A DNA stretch of 64,000 nucleotides from positions 35,487,047 through 35,551,046 of the forward strand of contig NC_090182.1 of NCBI RefSeq assembly GCF_024679245.1, given 5' to 3'. The notes below the pieces were generated by a model. It saw only the letters and a list, made by a program, of their open reading frames with translations. It was not told the DNA's origin and made no database searches. The position numbers and the translations under genes are program-made. This document shows positions 1 to 10,888 of this stretch, in pieces; within the stretch, counting starts at the first letter, position 1; each line of letters opens with the position of its first letter. The DNA comes from Pseudorasbora parva (lineage: Eukaryota; Chordata; Actinopteri; Cypriniformes; Gobionidae).

Positions 1-1
1 G

Positions 2-2758
2 ACAGAAACCTGGCTAAAACCTGATGATTACATTACTTTAAATGAGTGCACCCCCCGAGATTATTGTTACAAACATGAGCCACGTCTGAAAGGTAAAGGG
101 GGAGGTGTGGCTGTAATTTATACAAATATTTTCAGTATTACTCAGAAGTCTAGTTTCAAATATAATTCCTTTGAAGTTTTGGTGCTTTATGTAACACTGT
201 GTAGTGTAAATGATAAATCCCTTCTGACTTTTTGTGTTGGCTACTGTATACAGGCCACCAGGGCACAATACAGACTTTATCAAAGAATTTGCTGGTTTTG
301 TATCGGAGTTAGTATTAGCTGTAGATAAAGTACTAATTGTTGGGGATTTTAATATCCACGTAGACAATGAAAAAGACGCATTGGGATTGGCATTTAGAGA
401 CATTCTAAACTCTATTGGAGTTAGACAACACGTATCGGGACCCACTCATCGCCTTAATCATACTTTAGATCTAATAATGTCACATGGAATAAATGTTGAT
501 ACTGTTAAAATTCTGCTGCAGAGCGATGACATCTCAGATCATTACCTAATATCATGTATACTTAATTTACCTAAGGCTGCAAAGCCATCCCCTCGCTTCA
601 AATATGGCAGGACGATAACCGCTGCGACTAAAGATTGCTTTGTACATAATCTTCCTCATCAGTTCCATCTCCTCAGCATTACAGATAGCCAAGATGAACT
701 TGATGCTGCAACCGAAACTATTGACTCTCTCCTTACTAGCACTTTAGACATAGTTGCTCCCCGGCGCTTAAAGAAGATTAATGCAAATAATCCAACGCTG
801 TGGTACAACGAGCACACTCGGGCCCTTAAAACAGCAGCCAGAAAAATGGAGCGCAGCTGGAAGAAAACAAAACTAGAGGTTTTTCGCAATTTGTGTAAAG
901 AGAGCATGATTGCATACAGAAAGGCCATAAAAACTGCTAGATCTGCTTATTTCTCATCTCTTTTAGAAGAAAACAAACACAACCCTAAGTATTTATTCGA
1001 TACAGTGGCTAAATTATCAAAAAATAAAGCTTCAGCTTCTGATGTTTGTAAACAACACAGCAGTAATGACTTTATGAACTTCTTTACTAGTAAGATTGAT
1101 AATATTAGGAATAAAATTATAACCATGCAGCCGTCTATTACAGTATCACTTCAGACAGAGCACTGCAGGGTCACTGAGGAAAAATTACACTCATTCACTG
1201 CTATAGGAGGAGAAGAACTGGCTAAACTTGTAAAATCATCAAAATCAACAACATGTATGCTTGACCCTATACCGACTAGGCTATTAAAAGCGATACTTCC
1301 AGAGGTCATAGATCCTCTGCTTAATATCATTAATTCATCTTTGACATTAGGATATGTACCGAAAACTTTTAAGTTGGCTATAATTAAACCACTTATTAAA
1401 AAAACGCAACTTGATCCTAAAGAATTAGTCAATTACAGGCCAATCTCGAATCTACCGTTTCTATCAAAAATACTAGAAAAGGCCGTGTCTTCACAATTAG
1501 GTTCTTTTTTAGAAAGAAATGGTATATGTGAGGATTTCCAGTCAGGCTTTAGACCGTATCATAGCACTGAGACTGCTCTAATTAGAGTTACAAATGATTT
1601 ACTCTTATCATCTGATCGTGGTTGTATCTCTCTATTAGTGTTACTCGATCTTAGCGCTGCATTTGATACTATCGATCACAATATTCTTCTGAATAGAATC
1701 GAAAATTATGTTGGCGTTAGTGGAACTGCTTTGGCATGGTTTAAATCGTACTCATCTGACCGTTATCAGTTTGTAGCAGTAAATGAAGAGATGTCACACC
1801 GATCACAAGTTCAGTATGGGGTACCGCAAGGCTCAGTGTTAGGACCGTTGCTTTTCACCCTGTACATGCTACCACTGGGAGATATCATTAGGAAACATGG
1901 CGTTAGTTTTCATTGTTATGCTGACGATACTCAGCTCTATATTTCCTCACGCCCTGATGAAACCTACCAATTCACAAGATTAACAGAATGCATAGCTGAT
2001 ATAAAAAATTGGATGAATAGTAATTTTCTGCAACTTAATTCAGATAAAACTGAATTTTTAATTATTGGACAGAAAAGCCCCACAAGTAGTAACCGAGAAT
2101 ACTGTCTAACACTTGATGACTGCTCTGTCAAGCCCTCGCCGTCAGTGAGGAACCTGGGTGTGCTCTTTGATACCAATCTTTCATTTGAAAGCCACGTTTC
2201 TAGCATCTGTAAAACCGCATTCTATCATCTTAAAAATATATCTAAATTACGGCACATGCTTTCAATGCAAAATGCTGAACAGTTAGTACATGCGTTCATG
2301 AGCTCAAGGCTAGATTATTGTAATGCTCTACTGGGTGGTTGCCCTGCTCGCTTAATAAACAAACTCCAGCTAGTCCAAAATGCAGCAGCTAGAGTTCTTA
2401 CTAGAACCAGGAAGTATGATCATATTAGTCCAGTTCTGTCAACACTGCACTGGCTCCCTATTAAACATTGCATACATTTTAAAATCTTGCTTATTACTTA
2501 CAAAGCACTAAATAGTTTAGCTCCCCGGTACTTAAGCGAGCTCTTACGCATTATACCCCATCACGTCGATTGCGGTCTCAAAACTCTGGCCAGTTGATAA
2601 TACCTAGAATATCTAAATCAACTGCAGGCGGTCGATCATTTTCCTATTTAGCTCCTAAATTGTGGAATAGTCTTCCTAGCATTGTTCGGGAAGCAGACAC
2701 ACTCTGTCAGTTTAAATCTAGACTAAAAACACATCTCTTTACTATGGCATACACATAG
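2..2758 (+). pseudogene. L2 LINE endonuclease-reverse transcriptase, two frameshifts
   Basis: Encodes the endonuclease (target nicking) and reverse transcriptase (target-primed cDNA synthesis) of the L2 element. Reading starts in frame 2 at base 2 inside the endonuclease (TETWLK..., GGGVAVIY). It shifts to frame 3 near 231-237, where VYRPPG begins, and stays open to 2597. It then shifts again to frame 2 near 2575, where the conserved LWNSLP tail ends at 2758. Endonuclease motifs GDFNIH and SDH are visible. In the RT, NYRPISNL, a GFRPYHSTETA-type motif, VPQGSVLGP and the catalytic YADD (1917-1928) are all present. The domains are conserved and the two shifts are isolated, so the copy was recently active but is now dead. 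There is no evidence for a cellular role. Confidence 0.88.
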
Positions 2759-3617
2759 AACATTTTTAACTTTCATTATTCAATTCAATTGACTGATTGT
2801 TAGGCTGCATTAACTAGGTCAGCCGGAACCGGGAACACTTCCCATAACACCTGATGTACTCGTTACATCATAAAAAGAGTGACATCTACGCTAATGTTAG
2901 TCTCTCTGTTTATCCCGAGGTTTATCCCGGATCTGGGCCCTGTCCGGATCGGATGGTGGACCTGCCTGGACATGACCAACGCATCCTGGAGTGTCTGCTG
3001 AGCCGTGTCAAATGGTGTCTCCTCCGAATTTGCCTCACTGGCACGACATGCTCAAAACCCGTCTTCGGCGCAATAATTCCGATCTTTCATGTATTCATAC
3101 TCTTGTGTAATTGACGCCCCATCCTAAATAAATCTGTCTCTTCCGTGATACCCTGAAAATTTTGAATAATCCGATCTAATATGATTTCCGACCTGTAAGG
3201 TTGCCAGAATAATAATCTTACAAGGTGTGTTAATAGGCCAGAGGAGAACTGGCACCCTGACTGAGTCTGGTTTCTCCCAAGGTTTATTTTTCTCCATCAT
3301 GCCCCGATGGAGTTTTGGTTCCTTGCCACTGTCGCCTTTGGCTTGGCTTGCTCAGTTGGGGACACTAAAAATATGATTAAAGTTATTCAACTTATTATAC
3401 AAATAAAATATATGAATTAGGTCTTATTTAATTCTATAAACTATAATACTGATCTGCCAACATTGTCGCTATATGTTAAAATTAAAATAAGCTGATAACA
3501 TCACTGTTTTCTCCAGTACGACTGTACAGCCAAATCTAATTTTGTCGCAATATTACCCTGTTTGACACTGTGAAGCTGCTTTGACACAATCGTGATTGTA
3601 AAAGCGCTATATAAATA

Positions 3618-3641
3618 AAGTTGATTGATTGATTGATTGAT
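3618..3641 (+). repeat. (TTGA)n tail at L2 3' end
   Basis: Four to five copies of TTGA/GATT directly after ATAAATAAAG. Short tandem 3' repeats of this kind mark the LINE's template end and set its insertion boundary. Confidence 0.8.
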
Positions 3642-4035
3642 GTTGCTTTTCATAAACAAATGCCATACTATTAACTGTCAGCAAATGAATACAGAGGCAA
3701 GCAATACATCTATTTATGTATAAACCCTGTCATATTCAATGAAACAGACTTAATTTATTGATTAACTATGGTGAACTGTGGTAGTGGGTATAACCTAATA
3801 CATGTCATTATAAACATTTCTAATATATGATATCAATGGATTTTTAAAAGGATGATCATTTATGGATAATTTATAGTAGAAATAAAGAATGGTCAGATTA
3901 GTGTTACTGGAACATCATAACATACCATAATCACTGTAATAGAAAGAAAGAAAGAAAAAAATCACACCAGAGATTATTTTTTTAAAAATGTATTATAATT
4001 GTTATTATTAGTATTCGTATTATTATTATTAATTT
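3642..4035. other. AT-rich stretch with no recognisable gene
   Basis: No coding, RNA or repeat family could be supported. It contains a short GAAA tract near 3941-3960 and AT-rich sequence. Confidence 0.5.
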
Positions 4036-4039
4036 ACAA

Positions 4040-4430
4040 TTATTTTTGTGTTAACGATTTGTTGAGGACCTCCATCAAACTGAGGAGCCTCTCTTCCCTA
4101 GCTGCAGCCTCTCTTCTCATTTCTACATCCCTCAGCTCCATTCTCGCCCTAAACTCTTCTTCTCTCCTTCTAGCTTCCTCCTCTCTCTCTCTCTCTTCTC
4201 TCTTTTCTCTCTACTTCTTTTCTTCACTCCCGCTCTTGAAACTCTCTTTCTCTTCTTTCCTCTCTCAGTCTTTCCTGGTCTTCTCTCTTTGCCTCCCTTT
4301 CCTCCAGCTCCCTCAGATCAAGTAAAATATCACTCTCTCCTGACTGTCTCTTTCTTTTTCCACCGACAACATCAGAAGGGCCAGCAACAGAGGGAGAGGA
4401 ACCAATAGCTTCATCTTGGTTGCCTGATAG
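4040..4430 (-). pseudogene. Decayed coiled-coil ORF (Myb/SANT-associated style)
   Basis: On the minus strand an open frame runs from a TAA-bounded start near 4432 through an acidic/serine segment (GSSPSVAGPSDVVGGKRKR). It continues into a Glu/Arg heptad-rich helix and hits a TGA at 4224-4226. The helix resumes in a shifted frame within the GA-rich tract and ends near 4040 with EERLLSLMEVLNKSL. This layout, a KRKR basic patch followed by a long E/R coiled coil, resembles the C-terminus of Myb/SANT-like proteins linked to Harbinger-type elements; that family link is inference. The CT-rich appearance of the plus strand is explained by this ORF rather than by a simple repeat. Confidence 0.45.
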
Positions 4431-4479
4431 TTAAAGCACTGGTGGGGTGATGGATGGCTTAGAACCTAATGCTAATGTT

Positions 4480-4728
4480 AGACCCGGCCAAGCCTCCAGC
4501 CTTGGCTGATGCCATGGCCTCAGCCCAGCCCAGGACTCCTGCCACGTGTACTGCCTTAGCCCGAGTACTGATACTGGCCATCCTGGCACTCCTCATATCC
4601 CCATGGCTTCCCAAGGCTCCGGACCCGCCATGGCCGCCCCAGGCTCCGAAGGTCCTAGTCCCGCCCTGGAGACCTCCAGACCTGTCTGCACCTCCCCTGC
4701 ACCTGAGTGGAGGGCTCCTATTCTTTAA
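4480..4728 (+). repeat. Proline-rich, GC-rich repeat-derived segment
   Basis: A GC-rich block in AT-rich DNA. In frame 2 it reads as proline/tryptophan-rich repeats (PPWPPQAPK, PPWRPP). It lacks any start context or flanking exon signal and looks like the degenerate end of a repeat. I would not call it a gene. Confidence 0.35.
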
Positions 4729-4739
4729 TTTGGATAGAA

Positions 4740-5760
4740 ATATCTGTACATTTTGACAAAAAGATATTAAATCTCAGGAACATCTTTTTTTATAATTGTA
4801 CAATTAAGTGCTTTTGGGACATATTGTATGAGTGGTTGGAGACAAAAAATGTAATACCTGCCTTTGATTATAATATTGTTACATTTTTTGTCTTTTTGGA
4901 CAACAAAGACATGGAATTTTTGTGTAATAATATGATGATTGTAGCCAAATTTTACATACACAAAATGTAGATTTGTTAAAGTTTCTCCATGTTTTGAGGC
5001 TTTTAAAAATGACTTTAAAATGTTATTTAGGTCTTTAAAACAACTAAAAATAACTCTCCCCCCCACACACACACAAACACAGCCCTGAAATCTAATTTAC
5101 CTATAATTTTCCTTTCATGTTCGTTATGTTTTTTAGTTATTTTATTTTTCATTTATTTTATTTTCTTTTTTTTGGTTATGTTATTATTTTGTTTACAATA
5201 TGCTGATTGGTTGTATTGTTAATGATGTCTATTATTGATAATGTTAATGCCAATTTGTTATAATAAAAAATAAAAAATAAACTCTGATGGAGATGACGGA
5301 GTTTTCCACCCATCCTCCATCCATCCTCTGACTAGATTTACTACCTAAGATCATACACTTCTCCTGATATGTGACATTTTTTGATTGTGTAATGTAATTT
5401 GAAGTGCATGGCACCTAAAATAAATTTGAAAAAACACTGAGCTCAAATCAGTCTCTCACTTACACAGTCTCTGTCTCAGCACCAGTCAACGCGCTAAAGC
5501 AGATTTACATTTTTGAATTTGGCAGTTGATCACTGAACATTATAATCATATATGTGATCTTACACTGCAGAGACCTGCCTAGAATGTGATCATACATGTC
5601 AAAGGGTTAACAAACTGGTTTGCAGAGGCAAACAGCATTGTTATTTGTTTACTTCCTTGCTAAAAACGTACAATTATCAATACAAACTATTACAGGAAAA
5701 CACATTACAGGAAAAAAGATAAATAATACTTACAAGTTATGGCCCGTACAGCTTCTGTTT
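4740..5760. other. AT-rich non-coding interval
   Basis: No gene or RNA could be recognised. Several AATAAA-like motifs occur near 5262-5280 and 5418, and there is a short CA tract at 5062-5072. It is probably old repeat debris. Confidence 0.45.
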
Positions 5761-5763
5761 TTA

Positions 5764-5903
5764 AAGGTGCCCTAGAATGATTTCAAACAATATGTTAAAT
5801 TGTTCTCTGATATCTACATAGAGGGTATGTGGCTTATTTAAGGGGGAAAATTGTCCAGATACAGTTTTAAAGGTCCATTTACAACCCTATAAATTGTCCC
5901 TAG
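5764..5903 (+). mobile_element. MITE end fragment (AAAGGTGCCCTAGAATGA type)
   Basis: The sequence AAAGGTGCCCTAGAATGA matches, from memory, the terminus of an abundant zebrafish DNA-transposon MITE. Only one end is present, and it is truncated before the DIRS element begins. Confidence 0.4.
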
Positions 5904-5916
5904 GATGTAATGCTCT

Positions 5917-5936
5917 GTTCCCTTTTGAAAGGGAAC
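5917..5936. repeat. DIRS terminal palindrome
   Basis: Two 9-bp arms (GTTCCCTTT / AAAGGGAAC) with a 2-bp spacer. A related block, GTTCCCT-CTC-AGGGAAC, sits at the 3' end of DIRS copy B near 27749-27765. This is consistent with the inverted/split terminal repeats of DIRS elements. Confidence 0.65.
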
Positions 5937-6064
5937 TCGAGCTGCGTCAGCTTGACGCTACGGAGGAACGCCTCTAGCGTGACTGGTGTCTGAAACGCTA
6001 TCCAATCACATCAGTCCTACTGACCGGCGACAGCCTCTGACGTCATCGACGTGCGACCCGGAAG

Positions 6065-6073
6065 TATAAAAGG
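6065..6073 (+). promoter_or_regulatory. TATA box of the DIRS leader
   Basis: TATAAAAGG lies 91 bp before the gag ATG at 6156, inside the terminal region, as expected for an internal RNA polymerase II promoter. Confidence 0.55.
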
Positions 6074-6155
6074 GCGCCTTGCAAACACAACCGCATCCAT
6101 TTCGTCTTCAGGGACGGTCTTGTCTGATTCTAAGTAAAATAAAAATAAAAAAAAC

Positions 6156-7539
6156 ATGTCCAAGTGTGTGCACAAGAGGAAGCACGGCTTCAGAAAGTGT
6201 GCAGATCCGTGTCCCAGGTTTCTCACACCTGAGGGGACACATACACTCTGTGTGTTCTGCCTGGGGGAGGAGCACGCACGGGAGGTTCTTGAAGAGAGAG
6301 CCTCCTGAGCGAACTGTGAGCGTCTGTCTCTAAAGACGCTCCGTTCTCGTCTGGCCCTTTTCTTGAGGGAAGAGGGTCCGGCTGCTGGGAGTGGTCCCGC
6401 TTCTGCCGAGGCTGAGCGGCGACTTATGTCCTAGGGCTCCCATTTGGATCTGGCCCGCCGTCTAGAGACGGAGGTTGTTCTCGGCGATGGGCCAGATCAC
6501 GAGGGGCGGCCGCCGGAGGGGGAGTTGTGTTATAACTCCTCCTCATCGTCGGCCGAGGAGCTCCCACTTCAGCAAGGGATGGAAGTGGAGGGTGGTGAAG
6601 CGGCCAAGGCCGAACCCTCCCAGCCATCCTGCCCCGTGTACGGGGAGCTGTTGGAGGTAATGGAACGGGCCGCCGAACGGCTGCAGGTGCCGTGGCGGCA
6701 CGTTAGGGGAGAAACCGCTCGTCCAAATCGCCTGGATGATCGGTTTCTCTCCGGCTATAACCCCCCAGCTCTTTGGAGCCTTCCATTCCTCCCCGATCTC
6801 CACGAGCAGATCACGGGGGCATGGAAGACCCCGTTCTCGGCTCGCTTATTCCGCCATCAGCGGGCCAATTTCGCTGATGTGGAAGGAGTGGCCGAGGCAG
6901 GGTACGTGTCGATGCCGCCAGTGGATGAGACGTTCGCGGATGAGACGTTCGCGAACTATCTCACGTCTGGCCGGGCATCGACATTGAGAGCTCCCACCCT
7001 GCCGTCTAAACCGTTGAGAACGACCTCACATTTGAACAGCAGGGCGTACACATCAGCCGGTCAGGCGGCGGCGGCGCTGCACACCATGGCGGTGCTGCAG
7101 GCTTACCAAGCCGACCTGCTGAGGGACCTCGATCAGGGGGAACGTCAGGGTGGCCTACCCCCTGATGCGATGGCTGAGCTCCGCCGCACCACAGATCTAG
7201 CTCTCTGGGCCACCAAACAAACAGCGGTCGCCATTGGGCGTTCGATGGTGGCTATGGTGGCCACTGAGAGACATCTGTGGCTGAACCTTGCGGACATCGG
7301 GGGGAAAGAAAGGGCCTTTCTCCTCGATGCCCCGGTTTCGCCCTCTGAGCTTTTCGGCACCTCCGTCGAGGCGGTGGTGGGGAAGTTTAGAGAGACGAAG
7401 GCGCGCTCAGCTTAAGACCTGTATCCCGCTGAGGTCCGGGGCCGCGCCCAGGCAGCCGGGTGTCCCTGGTACGTCACAGTCTGAGGAACGGAGGCAAGAC
7501 CAGCGAGCGAGCGTGGCCTCTCGGGCGCACCCTCCGTAA
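6156..7539 (+). pseudogene. DIRS gag-like protein, two stops and one frameshift
   Basis: Predicted structural (gag) protein of the DIRS element. It opens at ATG 6156 with a Cys/His-rich N-terminus (MSKCVHKRKHG, CADPCPRF, LCVFCLGEEHA). It is interrupted by TGA at 6306-6308 and TAG at 6432-6434, then runs open to 7415. Beyond that, the likely continuation is in frame +1 to 7539. The central part (NRLDDRFLSG, LPFLPDLHEQI, RAYTSAGQAAAALHTMAVLQ, ERHLWLNL) is paralogous to the gag of copy B at 25.6-26.5 kb. An in-frame 15-bp duplication near 6924-6953 repeats DETFA. Both stops lie in the N-terminal third. Confidence 0.75.
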
Positions 7540-8710
7540 AACCCTGCCTACTAGGGCGAAATGGAGGTAGTGAGCGAGCCCTTCCTCCCACCTTTTCCCT
7601 TGGCGCTTGACATCAGGCCGGGCGGGGCCAATGATGAGCGGACGTGAGACTCTGACGGCCCGTCTGGTCTGGTGAGCAGGCGCCCCCTTCAGGTTTGGGA
7701 TGCTTTTTGTTATGGGTTTATCGAAAAGTTATCATGAAGCACTAGAAGCGGGAAAGTTGTTTTTTTTTTTTCCTTGTGAGAAAGAAGTTGTCTGAGTAAA
7801 CTCGACCGCTTCCCTGAGTGGGCACGAGGGGTCATAAAGGGAGATTCGTCATTGGACGCTTCGTCGGAAAGCAACCCTCAGGCGGTGCGTGCGCCCGCAC
7901 GCTGGATGCTGTGAGTATATGCCTGTACACGGATGTCATCGCGCGCCGGTGGGAGCGGGTAAGTCCTCAGTATGAGGAAGGTTTATTTGTCCTAAATGCT
8001 GTGTGCTCCCCGCCGAGGGTGTGTTGTAAGGGCTGCTAGTTCCCCTGTTTGGTGGCCAGAACAATCTTTTTTGTAGAAGCCGTGAGCCCTGGTTAGAGCT
8101 AGCCTCTCTAGTGCAGAGTAGCCGTCACGTTGTGCCAGCAAAGTAAATATGTTACTGTGGTGATTTCTCTCAGTATGTTGAGAGTGGGCTACCGCTCATT
8201 CTCGCGGAAATATGTTTTACAAACTAAGCGAGTGTGGGTGTTCCTAGCGGCTCGGCTTAAAGCTCCGGGCCACCGGAGGGCAAGTGTTTTAGCATTACCC
8301 CCTGCGGACGTGAAGCAAAATGTAAGGGTGAGTTAGGCTAACATGTTAACAAAGCATATGTGTGCCCAGCCCCCACGGGGCTTGGGGCATTAGGTTTCTA
8401 TGGCTTGGGTGCTCCCAGCCTTAGCAGATACTGGTATACAGGCATGCCCCTTCAGGCTACCAAAAAAAAAAAATGGTTAGCCTAGGCTGTTATTTACAGG
8501 TGGTGGTGTGTAAGGTGGTTTCACGCACCCCTATTCAGCCTCCTCTCATGTAAGAGTCGCCTGGCCAGGGCCCGCCCCCTTTTCTGCGTTCGGGGTTTGG
8601 TAATGCAGATGGGAAAAGGTGGGAGCAGTATGAGATTTGGAAACTTAGCCTGTAAGGCAGTAAGAAAAGGTTTTATGGGCCACCTGGGCCAAGATAACTA
8701 ACAGCTGGGG
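7540..8710. other. GC-rich non-coding interval, probably DIRS interior
   Basis: No ORF with a recognisable domain. There are poly-T (near 7760) and poly-A (near 8461) runs. The composition matches the flanking DIRS gag better than the AT-rich genome background. Confidence 0.4.
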
Positions 8711-8711
8711 T

Positions 8712-9185
8712 GCAGCAGGCCTTGCCGGGCTTCCCTTGAGGGGTTATTCCCGTGCTTCAGGTGTTAGACGGCAGGCAGTAGGCCTCACCAGGCCTCCCTG
8801 AGGGCCTGCTGTGGTAGCAGTAGGCCTCGTCTGACTTCCCCCGAGGGGTTGTTCCTGGGCTTCAGTCACTGGATGACAGGCAGTAGGCCTCGCGGGGCCT
8901 CCCTGGGGGCCTGCTGGGATGCAGCAGGCCTCATCTGGCTTCCCCTGAGGGGGTACTCCAGGGAATCAGCGCTGGATGACAGGCAGTAGGCCTCTTCAGG
9001 CCTCCCTGAGGGCCTGCTGAGGTACAGCAGGTCGCCTCGGGCCTCCCCTGAAGGGGTGTTCCTGGGCTCCAGTCACCAGATGGCAGTTAGCAGGCCTCAC
9101 CAGGCCTACCTACTACTCATCTGGCTTCCCCTGAGGGGGTGGTCCAGGGCCTCAGCCACTGGGTGACAGGGAGTAGGCCTCTCTA
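8712..9185 (+). repeat. ~104-bp minisatellite, about 4.5 units
   Basis: The landmark GGATGACAGG (with variants) recurs at about 8766, 8871, 8974, 9078 and 9171, giving periods of 105, 103, 104 and 93 bp. Every unit carries AGTAGGCCTC and TTCCCCTGAGGGG blocks. The array ends exactly where the BEL-terminal TGTAGCAAAAC begins. Confidence 0.8.
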
Positions 9186-9777
9186 TGTAGCAAAACCCAA
9201 GCTAGACAATGGTGAAGCGTACTGATGTTTCCAAAAGCCTTTATTTATGTTCAGCCGTCAGCCGTGTTTGAAACACAAATATATATTTCCTTTTGTTACA
9301 CCGTTTCTTCGTGAAACACCGTAAGAGCTACAGGGCAGACAAACAACATAAAATTAGCTCTTATAAACATACACATTTCACGAAATCCACATTAACCTTA
9401 CAAATAGCAATTTATCAAATAAAACTTTCTGTGACGTTACCTCTCTCAGTATCAACAATGCTAAAGGCTTATGTTAGTATGACCTCACGTTAAAACACGA
9501 GGGGTAACAATACAGTGAAACACTTCTTCTCAGATCAATAGATTAACCACATATTACTAACATAAACATGAAACAAATCAACGCATAATACCTTGTTCCC
9601 GTTCCAGCAAGGTGCTTAAATATCCCTTTATTTATATGATTTCAGAGCGACATGCGATCTTCCTCCTTACTTCCGTGCGTACGTCTCAACAAAAAAAAAA
9701 CTAGTTCCCCCTCTAGATGCGAAATTAACGATCCACAAGGAGGCGCCAAATTTACACTTTCCTTAGGGTTAGTTACA
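9186..9777 (-). repeat. Candidate BEL 3' LTR
   Basis: Read on the minus strand, it would start TGTAACTAACCC after a purine-rich GGTGGGAG tract and end TTTTGCTACA. An AATAAA lies near the end, close to 9241. Its left edge abuts the minisatellite. The inner boundary is inferred from the purine tract and could be off by tens of bases. Confidence 0.5.
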
Positions 9778-9970
9778 CTCCCACCAATCATGAGTGAATA
9801 ATGGAAAGGTATACCGTCGGCATTAGGACCGAATGATTTTGACTGAAAATTGCCTTCTTTAAAGCCTATAAAACCAAAACAAAAAAAACAAAGCAAGGAT
9901 AACTTATGCTAAAGTTGGAAACTCAACTAGAACTATGTAATAGTATGCACTATGGAGGGAGGGAGCAGAT

Positions 9971-10529
9971 TTAGCTAGTCTCCAGCAACAGAACAAGCTC
10001 CTGAACTGGGCGCTCAACTTCGGACACCTTGTGAAGACGCTCCCCTTTCTTACCAAGCTTACGGTCTCCAAGCCGGATTTTAACTCTTCGTACAAGTCCA
10101 TCTTTGTCGGTAGTGGTTTCTGAAACTCTACCCAATCTCCACTTGTTTCTGTGCACAGCCTCTCCTTTCATGATTACAATATCTCCAACTCGTAAATTTC
10201 TTCTTGGAGCATGTCAGCGCTGTCTGAGAGCTGTGTTGGCTAGGTATTCCTTTCGCCAGCGACTCCAAAACTGTTCTGCGAGGTATTGAACTTGTCTCCA
10301 CCTTTTCCTGCCATACACATCTTCTCTGACAAATTAACCTGGTGGAGGCAAGGCCTGAACAGATTTCATTGTCAGAAGATGATTAGGGGTTAGTGGTTCG
10401 AGGCTATGGGGGTCACTGAGGTTGTCAACAGTTAGAGGACTATAGCCATAGCCTCATAGAAAAAGGCCCAAAGCGAAGTATCATTTAGTCTACCAGAGGA
10501 AAGAGCAAGAGTGGACCTTAGAACGCTTC
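9971..10529 (-). pseudogene. BEL integrase C-terminal part (DUF5641-like), frameshifted
   Basis: This is the continuation of the BEL integrase beyond the solo-LTR insertion. The frame resumes at the TSD with VLRSTLALSSGRLND and reads to WAFFYEAMAIVL. It is then broken by small indels through LTVDNLSDPHSLEPLTPNH. The last 67 codons (10171 to 9971) are open and contain the DUF5641-style MKGEAVHRNKWRLGRV followed by a terminal LETS and stop. This domain usually closes BEL integrases. The integrase was already decaying, or decayed after the insertion. Confidence 0.75.
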
Positions 10530-10888
10530 TGTCACGTCACAGACAAGGGAAAAGGGTGCGAGGACTCAAGTGCAGAAAATTATATATTTATTTATAAAAT
10601 AAAACAAACTCAAAACAACAACCCACGAGGGGGAAAACATAACTAGAAAACACATAAACTGAAACTGAACACATACCACAAGGAAGTCACAGGGGAACGG
10701 AAGACGCAGACATTACACAAAGATCCAACACAGACTGACAAACACAAGGAGATTATAAAGGGAAGAAATCAAGAGGGAACAGGTGGGGCAAATTAACCAA
10801 TAATCAGATAACAAGAAGGGCGGGGTTGACAGTAGACCGGAGACATGACAACCCACATGTGCACACAAAACAGGACAGGCATGTGACA
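10530..10888 (-). mobile_element. 359-bp solo-LTR-like insertion in BEL integrase
   Basis: Starts TGTCACGTCAC and ends GCATGTGACA (TG...CA with 6-bp inverted ends). It is flanked by the direct repeat GCTTC (10525-10529 and 10889-10893). On the minus strand it has a TTTATAA promoter-like motif and a downstream AATAAA-type signal (ATAAATAAA) near its 3' end, as expected for an LTR. Removing it and one GCTTC restores the integrase frame QIRTVRS-VLRSTL exactly. The class (Gypsy-type solo LTR versus non-autonomous LTR element) is inference. Confidence 0.75.

Larger units (their letters stand above)
1..3641 (+). mobile_element. L2-clade LINE, 5' end outside the window
   Basis: A non-LTR retrotransposon that enters from the left edge and ends in a (TTGA)n tail after the motif GCGCTATATAAATAAAG. 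It holds part of an APE-type endonuclease, a full reverse transcriptase and a ~880-bp 3' UTR. That 3' end sequence is typical of fish L2 elements, and the same tail recurs at 61.7-62.0 kb. Clade assignment is from protein style and 3' tail, not from a search. Confidence 0.88.
5911..9185 (+). mobile_element. DIRS-type retrotransposon (copy A), partial
   Basis: Starts with a palindromic terminal block (GTTCCCTTT-TG-AAAGGGAAC), followed by a TATA-containing leader and a DIRS-style gag. No RT/RNase H or tyrosine recombinase is found downstream. Instead there is GC-rich non-coding DNA and a minisatellite up to the BEL edge at 9186. The 5' boundary is fair. The 3' boundary is uncertain, because 7540-9185 is assigned to DIRS only by continuity and composition. 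Confidence 0.6.

Noticed and set aside
234..2597. 787-codon ORF as a host gene
   Set aside because: Endonuclease and RT motifs and the L2 3' tail show it to be a LINE. The apparent start at 234 is only the point after a frameshift.
4469..4756. Proline/alanine-rich ORF as a gene
   Set aside because: Low complexity, no start context or splice signals. Composition alone keeps the frame open.
8712..9185. Regular repeats as a CRISPR array
   Set aside because: Units are ~104 bp and similar along their whole length, with no unique spacers. The context is a vertebrate retrotransposon, so this is a minisatellite.
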